The position numbers and the translations under genes are program-made. From Streptomyces sp. 840.1 (GTDB lineage Bacteria > Actinomycetota > Actinomycetes > Streptomycetales > Streptomycetaceae): a stretch of DNA of 64,000 bases. Of the stretch, positions 43,101 to 49,938 are shown in pieces (the stretch's first letter is position 1; each line of letters starts with the position of its first letter). The stretch lies in contig NZ_RJUU01000003.1 in the NCBI RefSeq assembly GCF_003751445.1, forward strand, positions 558,001 to 622,000. Direction: 5' to 3'. The notes under the pieces are model-generated. The model was given only the letters and a program-made list of their open reading frames with translations. It did no database searches and was not told the origin of the DNA.

Positions 43101-43686
43101 CTTCGACGACCAGCAGGGCCTGCCGACTTCGGCGGACGAGCGGGCCCGGCTCGACGAGCCCTGCGGGCACACCGTCGATCTGACCGCCCGCCCCGCCCGC
43201 TACTGCGCCGGGGAGCCGCGTCTGCCGGGCCCGATGCTGTTGATGCTGGACCGGATCACGGGTTACTGGCCGGACGGGGGAAGCGCGGGGCTCGGCCGGC
43301 TGCGGTCGGAGAAGGACGTGCGCGCGGACGCCTGGTTCTTCCGGGCGCACTTCTTCCAGGACCCGGTCCAACCGGGCTCGTTGGGCATCGAAGCCATGTG
43401 CCAGCTCCTCCAGTACCACCTGCTCGAACGCGGCGCGGCCGACGGCGTCCCCGCCGCCGGGTTCGAGCCGGTGCTGCCCGGTCACGAGACGGCCTGGACA
43501 TACCGGGGCCAGATCACCCCGGCGAACCGGCTGATCCGGGTGGACATGGACATCGTGGCGAGCGGCACGGACGAGCGGGGGCCCTACGCCGTGGCGGACG
43601 CCTCGCTGTGGGGCGACGACACGTGCATCTACCGCGTGCGGGGCCTGGGCATGCGGGTGGTGCCGGGGGCGGGGCGCATGCCCTGA
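37180..43686 (+). CDS. PUFA-synthase-like megaenzyme II: KS-CLF-AT-DH-DH
   Basis: 2168 residues. Ketosynthase (1-~430; Cys193 in DAACASS, ECHATGTP, SNVGHLLASAG), then a KS-like chain length factor (~450-780) whose active Cys is replaced (SAEEASG, about 612-618), an acyltransferase-like domain (~860-1190; NGSAAYPGMG, Ser938 in GYSSGES with Tyr for the usual His), an Ala-rich linker and tandem FabA-type hotdog dehydratases (~1370-2160; His1645 in GHFKNDPCMPGTLM, His2057 in AHFFQDPVQPGS). This is the layout of PfaC/myxobacterial Pfa3, but without the C-terminal AGPAT acyltransferase. Repeated dehydration with FabA-like domains is what creates cis double bonds or polyenes. Last gene of the operon; 50 bases separate it from megaenzyme I. 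Confidence 0.92.
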   Translation: MPVEPIAVVGRGCVLPGALDPDTFWENIAAGRLSLSAAPADRWRLPRQWAMGSVDDHLDRTWTDVGGYVRGFASVFDPGGFLIAPERIASLDPLFHWVLYGVRQALTEAGRSGPLPRGGLVLGNLSYPTPAGAAFAEHVWLSAQRPALRDALLSGERGARPDARNRFSSGLPARLAAQALGLGAGAWSLDAACASSLYAIKLACDRLHDGTADLMVAGAVSRPDPLYLHVGFCGLSATSRTGRSRPFHRDADGLVHGEGAGFVALMRLSEARAAGVPVLGVIRGVGLSNDGRGSGLISPSEEGQVRAMRLAYDVAGVPPESVSLVECHATGTPVGDAVEARGMARVFGAADDVPIGSAKSNVGHLLASAGVAGLLKVLGAMRAGVRPATLGAQQPLDALSGTPLRLLSAAEEWTGQRRAAVSAFGFGGTNAHLIVDPPDAVPVSAARHGGRAERVPVAIVAVGARVGEGTSAEDLRRAVLGGERRGPVTEIPVELPGLCFPPLALERAVPHQLLVLEAAREAVRGVSLPRERTMVVIGTGVDPQVARAGARWRVPFWLERSGVHVTGASADSARGAFTPPMTAEGVVGSMPNLAANRISTQLDLAGPGFTVSAEEASGLIALELAARAIRSGEADAALVGATDLSCEAVHRAALRELGHRDEPGDAAVVLVLKPLAAARRDGDTVVALLDEGAAGEPDMVIGDGPDAVFDPSSVFGRAHAASGLVSVAVAALSLQHRAVPRPGGPADAGAFARTARAVALPLEGPAASVRLRAGDVLPWLRGTAPRLHVFSGADRQEVLAALDSGTRSSAGPARLALLADGDTVPAGRREAARRWLAEGGARPADLLYRDGPVGGQTAFVYTNGSAAYPGMGHELMLALPSLGEAVREGHREMTARLRSGPEPGVLGQIWAAAELAVSHTVLSRDLLGLRPDAALGYSSGESTALVALGAWPDSAGLFEAVRASGLFTTELTGELRAVRRYWRQRGIQGSRWSSYLVGAPLETVRAQIAADASVHLLAVNAPGVCVIGGESVACAAAVARIGADRAIELDYDLAAHAPELAEVAEVWREVHRRPTVEVPGVRFYSGATGRAYRLTEERAAEAITAQGLGTIDFAATVERAWADGVRVFVEHGPRRLCTGWIKRVLGDREHVAVALDASEDTGLRQLCLAVGELVVAGVPVRADALFARLAEASGRLAPPGPTVTIAVPPTPCLPPLERAVTVLPRAPELAPVPDRSPVLRGAFPAGAGVAVPAPSSPATSRARAASAAGAGALAALHALHVAELHQEVMAAHTEAHQRFLRVSALAVQALTTAGRPATGPREADLIPTGSPRLVAGPTEPGPVPARDLRPGPKFDRAQLEHLASREVSALFGPRFAEQDGYPVQTRMPGPPMLFADRVTGIDAVPAALTMAGPVRTDGTIWTETDVLPTSWYLDSTGRMPAGVLIEAGQADLLLLSWLGVDLLNRGERAYRLLGCEVTFHGTPPEAGDTLCFEIHVDGHAEADGVRLAFFHYDCYVDGELRLSVREGQAGFFTPAELAGSGGVRWDPAEHAPADGLPLDPPAVRCVLSRFGPDRLLALAQGRPADCFGPGWESTAAHVRTPALDESRLRLLDEVVAFDPAGGPWGRGYLRAETALSPDDWFFTGHFKNDPCMPGTLMLQGGLQAMAFYLTAMGYTVDRDGWRFEPVTDHPSSAMCRGQATPEGRRVVYELFVTGVCGGPVPTLYADVLGSVDGTKAFLGRGMALRLVPDWPLSHWRHSGPPAVQSGGAPVPLARLAGMAGHREEKPVAVAADGFPFDYASLLACAWGRPSEAFGAMYEPFDGTRRVARLPGPPYHFMSRIVSVEGPQAGMREGSVVVAEYDVPDRVWYFEENGGRAMPFAVLLEIALQPCGWLASYVGSALTGGTDLLFRNLDGSGTVTGEVTPATRTVRTRAELTRVSRSGDMIIESFRVECTADDVPVYELTTVFGYFPRSAFDDQQGLPTSADERARLDEPCGHTVDLTARPARYCAGEPRLPGPMLLMLDRITGYWPDGGSAGLGRLRSEKDVRADAWFFRAHFFQDPVQPGSLGIEAMCQLLQYHLLERGAADGVPAAGFEPVLPGHETAWTYRGQITPANRLIRVDMDIVASGTDERGPYAVADASLWGDDTCIYRVRGLGMRVVPGAGRMP

Positions 43687-43753
43687 GGGGCTCCGGGTGC
43701 GGTAGTCAGGTGCCGGCCGGGGGCCGCCCGCCGCCGTCTCGCGGCGAGCGGCC

Positions 43754-43784
43754 TTGAGTCTCCAGTCGGGGGAGACGTCAGGAT
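43754..43784 (+). promoter_or_regulatory. MerR-type promoter and operator
   Basis: -35 TTGAGT (43754-43759) and -10 CAGGAT (43779-43784) separated by 19 bp, the long spacer typical of MerR-controlled promoters. The spacer contains GTCTCC-N7-GGAGAC (43758-43776), a perfect 6-bp inverted repeat. The -10 box is 7 bases before ATG 43792, so the message is probably leaderless and autoregulated. Confidence 0.65.
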
Positions 43785-43791
43785 GAGGGGC

Positions 43792-44718
43792 ATGAACGAC
43801 GCGACCCTCCACCCGATCGGGGAAGTTGCCCGGCTCACCGGCCTGTCGGTGAAGACGATCCGGTTCTACTCCGACTCGGGGGTGGTGCCGCTCGCCGCCC
43901 GCAGCCCCGCCGGATACCGGCTCTACGACCTCGACGCACTGCTCCGCCTGGACCTCGTACGCACCTTGCGGGAGCTGGGCATGGACCTCGCCACCATCCG
44001 GCAGGTGCTGGACCGCAAGGTCTCGGTGGCGGAGGTGGCGGCGGTCCACGCCGATGCCGTGGATCTCCAGATCCGGACGTTGCGGCTGCGGCGCAGTGTC
44101 CTGAGAGCCGTGGCCGTCCACGGCTCCGGTCCCGAGGAGGCCAGTCTCATGCACAAGCTCACCCGCCTGACCGCAGCCGAACGCAGGCGCCTGATCGACG
44201 ACTTCATCGACGCCACCTTCGGTACGGAACACGCCCGCCTCGAACTCGCCGCCATGGTGCGCGCGGCCGCCCCCGCCCTTGCGGACGACCCCTCCCCCGA
44301 GCAGATCCGCGCGTGGGTGGAGCTCAACGAGCTCATGGACGACGAGGACTTCCGCGACCACATGCGCAGGACCGCTGAACAGGGGACCGACCACACGGAA
44401 CCAGGTCTACGGGGCGAGGTGCCCGAGCCCGTCGGCGAACTGGTCGCCGCGGCGAAGGAAGCGGGCATCGACCCGCTCGGCCCGGAAGCCGGACCGGCCG
44501 TCCGGGGCATCGTCCAGCTGTTCGTACAGGCCTACCCGCATATCCCCGAGGCGGAGGGGGCGCTCCGGATGATCGAGCAACTGGAGGCGGCGGGCGATCC
44601 GCGCATGGAGCGGTACTGGCGGCTGGTGTGGGCGGTCAACGGCTGGCAGGTGCTGCCGAGTCTGCTGCCGGACCGTTCCTGGCTGCTCCAGGCGCTGCGC
44701 GCGGACCGCACTCCGTAA
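43792..44718 (+). CDS. MerR-family transcriptional regulator
   Basis: 308 residues. N-terminal MerR HTH: HPIGEVARLTGLSVKTIRFYSDSGVVPLAARSPAGYRLYDLDALLRLDLV, followed by the dimerisation helix. The C-terminal ~190 residues are a helical effector domain with several acidic and Trp-rich helices (AWVELNELMDDEDFRDHMRR, YWRLVWAVNGW), longer than metal-sensing MerR proteins, so an organic ligand is likely. Start 43792 fits a leaderless message; ATG 43783 is three codons upstream. It sits between the megasynthase operon and the furan-synthase operon and may control either. Confidence 0.9.
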   Translation: MNDATLHPIGEVARLTGLSVKTIRFYSDSGVVPLAARSPAGYRLYDLDALLRLDLVRTLRELGMDLATIRQVLDRKVSVAEVAAVHADAVDLQIRTLRLRRSVLRAVAVHGSGPEEASLMHKLTRLTAAERRRLIDDFIDATFGTEHARLELAAMVRAAAPALADDPSPEQIRAWVELNELMDDEDFRDHMRRTAEQGTDHTEPGLRGEVPEPVGELVAAAKEAGIDPLGPEAGPAVRGIVQLFVQAYPHIPEAEGALRMIEQLEAAGDPRMERYWRLVWAVNGWQVLPSLLPDRSWLLQALRADRTP

Positions 44719-44966
44719 GCCGGCCCGGCCACCGACGGCCGCAGGTGGCCGTCGGTGGCCGGTGGCCGTACGGCGCATGGCCTGCGCACGCGGACCGGCG
44801 TGTACGGCGGAGTGCGACGTGTGACGGGGTCGGCGCAGTGCCCCGTTCTGACCCCGCACGCCCTGCCGGTGACCACGGCCCGCCGCCATGATGAGCGGAC
44901 GGCAGTGATCCGAGCGGCTCCGCACGCCTGCCCCGGCAGGCGGACCTGCGGTGGAAGGAATTCACC

Positions 44967-45731
44967 TTGTTGCTTCTCATCTCCCCGGACGGCGTCGACG
45001 AGGCGCTCGACTGCGCGAAGGCGGCGGAACACCTCGACATCGTCGATGTCAAGAAACCCGACGAGGGGTCGCTCGGCGCGAACTACCCCTGGGTCATCAG
45101 GGAGATCCGCGACGCGGTCCCGGCGGACAAGCCGGTCTCCGCCACCGTGGGGGACGTCCCGTACAAGCCCGGCACCGTGGCTCAGGCCGCGCTCGGCGCG
45201 GCCGTCTCCGGGGCCACGTACATCAAGGTCGGTCTCTACGGATGCACGACGCCCGAGCAGGCCATCGAGGTCATGCGCGGGGTCGTCCGCGCGGTGAAGG
45301 ACTACCGGCCGGACGCGTTCGTCGTCGCCTCCGGGTATGCCGACGCGCACCGGATCGGCTGCGTCAATCCGCTGGCGCTGCCCGACATCGCCCGGCGCTC
45401 CGGCTCCGACGCGGCCATGCTCGACACCGCGATCAAGGACGGTACGCGGCTGTTCGACCACGTACCGCCCGAGGTCTGCGCGGAGTTCGTCCGGCTGGCC
45501 CACGGGGCCGGCCTGCTCGCCGCCCTCGCCGGCAGCGTCAAGGCGGCAGACCTCGGGGCGCTGACCCGTATCGGCACCGACATCGTGGGGGTGCGCGGGG
45601 CGGTCTGCGAGGGAGGGGACCGCAACACCGGTCGGATTCGGCCGTCGTTGGTGGCCGCCTTCCGGGCCGAGATGGACCGGCATGCCCGGGAGCACGCCGC
45701 CACCGCTGCCGCCGCCGCGACCGCGGGCTGA
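44967..45731 (+). CDS. 4-HFC-phosphate (5-formylfuran-3-yl methyl phosphate) synthase, MfnB family
   Basis: 254 residues, TTG start with GAAGGAA 8 bases upstream. The MfnB family converts two glyceraldehyde 3-phosphate molecules into a furan aldehyde phosphate, the first step of methanofuran synthesis in methanogens. All catalytic residues I recall for the archaeal enzyme are present with a constant +2 offset: Asp27 and Lys29 ([14 protein letters not shown]), Lys87 (YIKVGLYG), Asp153 and Lys157 (MLDTAIKDG). [15 protein letters not shown] matches the phosphate-binding end. Actinomycetes do not make methanofuran as far as I know, so it likely supplies a furan building block. The aldehyde dehydrogenase starts 8 bases later. 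Confidence 0.88.
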   Translation: MLLLISPDGVDEALDCAKAAEHLDIVDVKKPDEGSLGANYPWVIREIRDAVPADKPVSATVGDVPYKPGTVAQAALGAAVSGATYIKVGLYGCTTPEQAIEVMRGVVRAVKDYRPDAFVVASGYADAHRIGCVNPLALPDIARRSGSDAAMLDTAIKDGTRLFDHVPPEVCAEFVRLAHGAGLLAALAGSVKAADLGALTRIGTDIVGVRGAVCEGGDRNTGRIRPSLVAAFRAEMDRHAREHAATAAAAATAG

Positions 45732-45739
45732 CCGCCCGG

Positions 45740-47140
45740 ATGCCGAACTGCCGGCCCCGCCGCGGGCCCGGAGCCGGCGGGCGTTTCGCCGTCGTCGATC
45801 CGGCGACGGGTGAGGCCTTCGACGATTCCCCCGACCAGCAGCCGGACGAACTGGACGGCGTCGTCGGCCGGGCGGAGGCGGCCTGGCGCGGCTGGCGGGA
45901 CGACCCCGCCGCCCGCGCCGCCGCACTCCTCGCGGCAGCCGACGCCGTGGAGTCGGCCGCGCCCGGCCTCGCGCCGCTCCTCACCCGTGAGCAGGGCAAA
46001 CCCCTGGCCGAGTCGTACGCGGAGCTCGACCGCACGGCGGCCCGCCTGCGCTACTTCGCAAGGGCCGCTCCCGGGCCCCGCCCCATCAGGGACGGCCGTC
46101 CGGTGCACAGCGAGATCCGCTGGCGGCCGCTCGGGCCGGTCGCCGCGATCGTCCCCTGGAACTTTCCCCTCCAGCTCGCGTCGGCGAAGTTCGCTCCGGC
46201 GCTCGCCGCGGGCAACACGGTGGTGCTGAAGCCGTCCCCGTTCACACCTCTTGCCACCAGGCTGCTGGTGTCCGTGGTCTCCGCCGCCCTGCCCGAGGAC
46301 GTGCTGACGATCGTCACGGGCCGCGAGCCGCTCGGCGCCCGCCTCGCCTCCCATCCGGGGATCCGCCATGTCACCTTCACCGGTTCCGTTCCCACCGGCC
46401 GGGCGGTCGCCGAGGGCGCGGCGGCCTCACTCGCCCGGGTCACGCTGGAGCTGGGCGGCAACGACGCGGCGATCCTGCTGGACGACGTGGATGTGGAACG
46501 GATCGCGGAGCGGCTGTTCTGGGCGGCGTTCCGCAACTGCGGGCAGGTCTGCATGGCGGTCAAACGCGTCTACGCCCCGGTCCGGCTCCACTCCCGCGTG
46601 GTCGAGGCCCTCGCGCACTACGCGAAGAGCGTCGTGGTCGGAGCCGGACTGAACCCGGACACGCGGCTGGGGCCGGTGAACAACGCCCCGCAGCTGGCCC
46701 GGATCGAGCACTGCACGGCCCAGGCCGTGTCGGACGGCGCCCGAGCCGTCTGCGGCGGCCACCGGCTGGAGCGGCCGGGATACTTCTTCGCTCCCACGAT
46801 CCTGACCGGTGTTCCCCCGAGCAGCGCCGTGGTGACGGAGGAGCAGTTCGGTCCGGTGCTGCCGGTACTGCCGTACGGGAGACTCGACGAGGCGGTCGAG
46901 GCGGCCAACAGCACCCGTTTCGGGCTGGGCGGATCGGTGTGGGGAACGGACCTCGACCGGGCCGAGGCGGTCGCCGGCCGGCTGGAATGCGGCACGGCGT
47001 GGATCAACCACCATGCGGAACTGTCCCTCGCCCAGCCCTTCGCGGGCATCAAGGAGAGCGGTGTCGGCGTCGCGGGCGGGCCGTGGGGGCTCTACGGGAA
47101 CCTCAGACCGTTCGTCGTGCACCGTCCGCTGGAGGGATGA
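45740..47140 (+). CDS. Aldehyde dehydrogenase (NAD(P)-dependent)
   Basis: 466 residues. Catalytic Cys271 (NCGQVCMAVKR) and general base Glu237 (TLELGGND), cofactor segments PWNFPLQLASAKFAPALAAGN and FTGSVPTGR, and the C-terminal SGVG motif near GIKESGVGVAGG. It resembles succinate-semialdehyde/aryl-aldehyde dehydrogenases with the NCGQVC variant. Position, directly between the MfnB-type furan synthase and an alcohol dehydrogenase, suggests oxidation of a furan or fatty aldehyde. Start 45740 lies 8 bases after the MfnB-like stop. Substrate not readable from sequence. Confidence 0.92.
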   Translation: MPNCRPRRGPGAGGRFAVVDPATGEAFDDSPDQQPDELDGVVGRAEAAWRGWRDDPAARAAALLAAADAVESAAPGLAPLLTREQGKPLAESYAELDRTAARLRYFARAAPGPRPIRDGRPVHSEIRWRPLGPVAAIVPWNFPLQLASAKFAPALAAGNTVVLKPSPFTPLATRLLVSVVSAALPEDVLTIVTGREPLGARLASHPGIRHVTFTGSVPTGRAVAEGAAASLARVTLELGGNDAAILLDDVDVERIAERLFWAAFRNCGQVCMAVKRVYAPVRLHSRVVEALAHYAKSVVVGAGLNPDTRLGPVNNAPQLARIEHCTAQAVSDGARAVCGGHRLERPGYFFAPTILTGVPPSSAVVTEEQFGPVLPVLPYGRLDEAVEAANSTRFGLGGSVWGTDLDRAEAVAGRLECGTAWINHHAELSLAQPFAGIKESGVGVAGGPWGLYGNLRPFVVHRPLEG

Positions 47141-47142
47141 GG

Positions 47143-48231
47143 ATGAGGTTCGACGCGGCGGTACTGCGCGGGTACGAGGGGCCGTTCGCCGTCGAGGAGG
47201 TGGTCCTGGAGGCGGGGCCCGCCGAGGGCGAGGTGCTGGTCAGGATCGCCGGCTGCGGGATGTGCCGGACCGACCTCGCGGTGCGGCACTCGGCGGGCCG
47301 TTCACCGCTGCCGGCGGTGCTCGGACACGAGGGGGCCGGGGTGGTGGTGGAGACGGGTGGCCCGGACACCGGGCTGAACGCCGGCGATCACGTCGTGCTG
47401 GGCTTCGACTCCTGCGGGCGCTGCCCGACGTGCCTGAGCGGCGCCCCCGCCTACTGCGACTCCTTCGCCTCGCTCAATCTCTTCGGCGGCCGGACGGAGC
47501 ACGCGGCACGGTTCAGGGACGCGGCGGGCGGCGGGCTGGCCCCGCGCTGGTTCGGCCAGTCGTCGTTCGCCGCGTACGCGATGGTCCGGGCCCGCAATGC
47601 CGTGCGCGTCGATCCCGCGCTGCCCGTCGAGCTGCTCGGGCCTCTGGGCTGCGGCTTCCTGACCGGTGCCGGAGCCGTTCTCAACTCCTTCGGCGCAGGT
47701 CCTGGGGACACCCTGGCGGTGTTCGGTGCGGGGGCGGTGGGCCTGGCCGCGGTGATGGCGGCGACGGCGGCCGGTGCGGTGACCGTGGCCGTCGACCGGT
47801 TTCCCGAACGGCTGGCCCTCGCGGAGCGGTTCGGTGCGATCCCGTTGCGTGCCGGACCGGCCGGCCCTGCCGACCGGATCCGGGCCCTGACCGGCGGTGG
47901 TGTGCAGTACGCGCTGGACACCACGGGCTCCGCACAGCTGATCAACGACGCGCTCCGGGCGCTGCGCCCGACCGGTCATCTCGGGCTGGTGGCGCGGCTG
48001 CGCACCACGCTGCCCATCGAACCCGGCTCACTCGACCGGGGCAGGCGCATCTCGCACATCTGTGAGGGGGACGCGGTGCCGAGGCTGTTGGTCCCGAGGC
48101 TGACCGGGCTGTGGCAGGCGGGCCGGTTCCCCTTCGACGAGCTGATCCGCACGTACCCGCTCGCCGACATCAACGAGGCCGAGCGCGACTGCGAGGCGGG
48201 CCGCGTGGTCAAGCCGGTGCTGATTCCGTAA
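47143..48231 (+). CDS. Zinc-dependent alcohol dehydrogenase, aryl/benzyl type
   Basis: 362 residues from ATG 47143 with GGAGGG (47131-47136) upstream; ATG 47137, overlapping the ALDH stop, is the alternative. Catalytic zinc ligands Cys38, His62-Glu63 (GHEGAG) and a third Cys in GPLGCGFLTGAG; structural zinc set Cys91, Cys94, Cys97, Cys105 (CGRCPTCLSGAPAYC). Rossmann motif GAGAVGLAAV. FGGR and FGQSSFAAYAM are typical of the benzyl/aryl-alcohol subgroup. It would interconvert a ring-bearing alcohol and aldehyde; with the MfnB-like enzyme upstream, a hydroxymethylfuran is an attractive but unproven substrate. Confidence 0.92.
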   Translation: MRFDAAVLRGYEGPFAVEEVVLEAGPAEGEVLVRIAGCGMCRTDLAVRHSAGRSPLPAVLGHEGAGVVVETGGPDTGLNAGDHVVLGFDSCGRCPTCLSGAPAYCDSFASLNLFGGRTEHAARFRDAAGGGLAPRWFGQSSFAAYAMVRARNAVRVDPALPVELLGPLGCGFLTGAGAVLNSFGAGPGDTLAVFGAGAVGLAAVMAATAAGAVTVAVDRFPERLALAERFGAIPLRAGPAGPADRIRALTGGGVQYALDTTGSAQLINDALRALRPTGHLGLVARLRTTLPIEPGSLDRGRRISHICEGDAVPRLLVPRLTGLWQAGRFPFDELIRTYPLADINEAERDCEAGRVVKPVLIP

Positions 48232-48248
48232 CGGGCGGACGGAGGGGG

Positions 48249-48286
48249 CCTGTCGACGGGGCGGGCCGGGCCGCCCCGTCGGCAGG
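48249..48286. terminator. Convergent hairpin terminator
   Basis: CCTGTCGACGGGGCGG (48249-48264) pairs with CCGCCCCGTCGGCAGG (48271-48286) with one mismatch and a 6-base loop, between the convergent alcohol dehydrogenase and methyltransferase genes. Confidence 0.7.
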
Positions 48287-48287
48287 G

Positions 48288-49256
48288 TCACGGCCGGGGC
48301 TTGTTCGCGAACACCCACCGATTGCCCGCGAGCGCGTCGTTGGCCTCCGGTAACGGGCCGCGTCCGTGGTGGCGGGTGAAGTCGAAGGGGGTGTGGACCG
48401 ATGTCGACCAGCCCTTGCCGGTCAGATGTCCGGCGGAGTCCGGCCTCGTCCCCCTGTCGAACAGGTTGAGCAGGTCGATGCCGATCTGCTCAGTGGTCGA
48501 GGTGTAGAGGGGACTGTCGCGGTATTCCAGCAGATCCTTGTCGAGTTTGACTTCGAACGCGAGGGCGCTTCCGCCGGCGCTCAACTCGTCCACCGTGTCG
48601 ATGAGGCTGGTCTCGGCGGCGTTGGGCAGGTAGAACAGCAGCCCCTCGGCCAGCCAGACGCTGGGTGCGGCCGGGTCGAATCCGGCGTCGGTCAGCGCTC
48701 CTGCCCAGTCGGCGCGCAGATCGACCGGGACCGGTACGCGCGCCGCCTTCGGTTCGGCGGACAGCCCGTCGAGCACCTCGTGCTTGAAGGCCAGCACGCC
48801 TTCTCTGTCGACCTCGAAGATCACACAGCCGGGCGGCCAGTCGAGCCGGTACGCCCGGGAGTCCAACCCTGCTCCCAGCAGCACCACTTGGCGGGCGCCC
48901 GCCTGAACCGACCGGAGGACGAAGTCGTCGAGGACCCTCGTCCGCAGCCCGAAGTAGCGCGCGAACCGCCCCCAGAGCGGGTTCGCGTCACCGTCGGGAA
49001 CCTGCTGGAGGCGGACCGGCCAGTTCGCGCAGGCCGGTGCGGCGAGCACGAAGTGTTCCGCGAAGACGTCCCGGGCCAGAGGGTCCTGGCGGTGGGTCTC
49101 GATCGCACGGGCCGCAGCGACCAGAAGAGCGGTCAGGCCGACGCCTCCGCCCACCCCGTCCGCCTCTCCCGCCCCGCTCGTTTCTCCCGTCCTGCCGGCT
49201 TCTTCCGTCCCGCCGGTTTCTCCCACCTCTTCCGCTGTCCCCACGCCGTTCACCAT
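48288..49256 (-). CDS. Class I SAM-dependent methyltransferase, PPM/LCM type (TIGR00027-like)
   Basis: 322 residues from ATG 49256. Family marks: AIETHRQDPLARDVFAEHFV near the start, the SAM loop VVLLGAGLDSRAYRLDWP, VIFEVDREGVLAFK, VPVDLRADW, and WLAEGLLFYLP. Such enzymes are O- or carboxyl-methyltransferases in actinomycete secondary metabolism and in mycobacteria. The first ~38 residues are a Gly/Glu/Thr-rich low-complexity leader, so the true start could be downstream. It converges on the ADH gene and follows the EF-hand gene on the same strand. Confidence 0.85.
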   Translation of the reverse strand: MVNGVGTAEEVGETGGTEEAGRTGETSGAGEADGVGGGVGLTALLVAAARAIETHRQDPLARDVFAEHFVLAAPACANWPVRLQQVPDGDANPLWGRFARYFGLRTRVLDDFVLRSVQAGARQVVLLGAGLDSRAYRLDWPPGCVIFEVDREGVLAFKHEVLDGLSAEPKAARVPVPVDLRADWAGALTDAGFDPAAPSVWLAEGLLFYLPNAAETSLIDTVDELSAGGSALAFEVKLDKDLLEYRDSPLYTSTTEQIGIDLLNLFDRGTRPDSAGHLTGKGWSTSVHTPFDFTRHHGRGPLPEANDALAGNRWVFANKPRP

Positions 49257-49355
49257 TCCCACCCGTTCACGCCTTCCGCCCCTTCGATTTCGGTACTCCG
49301 ATACTCCGTGCCGGCCACGCGCCCCCCTGAGGCATCTTGAGACCACAAACAGCGA

Positions 49356-49381
49356 GGAACCGGAATAACAATTCCGGTTCC
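49356..49381 (-). terminator. Hairpin after EF-hand gene
   Basis: GGAACCGGAAT (49356-49366), AACA, ATTCCGGTTCC (49371-49381): a perfect 11-bp inverted repeat 24 bases after the EF-hand stop. On the minus strand it is followed after a few bases by a T-rich TGTTTGT. Confidence 0.6.
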
Positions 49382-49404
49382 GGCCGGATACAGGATTCCC
49401 GCTT

Positions 49405-49938
49405 TCAGGCCTCCACGCTCCCGACGAGGTGGTCGCCAGGAATTCCGGCCTTTTCCGGACTGTAGAAGTCCTTGATACCGACCACCCAGGACATCACCTC
49501 GATGCGGTCGGAATCCGAGGGCCCGAAGGCGTCGAAGAGAGCATCGATGTTCGGGCGCTCGAAACCGATCGCGACCATCAGCGCCATGAAGAGGGGCCGC
49601 TCGATGAGACCGTCGCCGTCCGGGTCGCCCAGCGCGGCGAGCGACTCGGCGAAGTCACCGATCGTCGCGTCGAAACGCTCAGGTGACAGCACACAGGCCG
49701 CGTACTCGTCGAAGCTGATCACCCCGTCGCCGTCGGCGTCGAGTTCGGTGCTCAGGGTCGACCAGTACCGCCGGAAGGCAGCCTCCATCGCACCCTTCGC
49801 CGCGTCGTCGGAATCGGGTGCCACCTCGACGACACGGCGCGCCATGATGTCGAAGTCCTCGGCATCGAGAACGCCATTCCCATTGGCGTCGAGCAGCGAG
49901 AAAACAAGCTTGACCCGATTGGTTGCCTCTGCACGCAC
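49405..49938 (-). CDS. Calexcitin-like EF-hand calcium-binding protein
   Basis: 177 residues, GTG start with AAAGGTGG upstream. Three canonical EF-hand loops: DANGNGVLDAED (17-28), DADGDGVISFDE (67-78) and DPDGDGLIERPL (105-116); a fourth, SDSDRIEVMSW, is degenerate. Small soluble four-EF-hand proteins of this kind occur in Streptomyces and bind calcium; their targets are mostly unknown. No signal peptide, so it acts in the cytoplasm. Location beside the lipid cluster may be chance. Confidence 0.9.
   Translation of the reverse strand: MRAEATNRVKLVFSLLDANGNGVLDAEDFDIMARRVVEVAPDSDDAAKGAMEAAFRRYWSTLSTELDADGDGVISFDEYAACVLSPERFDATIGDFAESLAALGDPDGDGLIERPLFMALMVAIGFERPNIDALFDAFGPSDSDRIEVMSWVVGIKDFYSPEKAGIPGDHLVGSVEA

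Noticed and set aside
39991..44394. 1467-codon open frame on the minus strand opposite the second megasynthase
   Set aside because: It is antisense to clear KS, AT and DH domains, its translation is Arg/Gly/Val/His-rich without any domain, and long antisense frames are normal in DNA of this G+C content.
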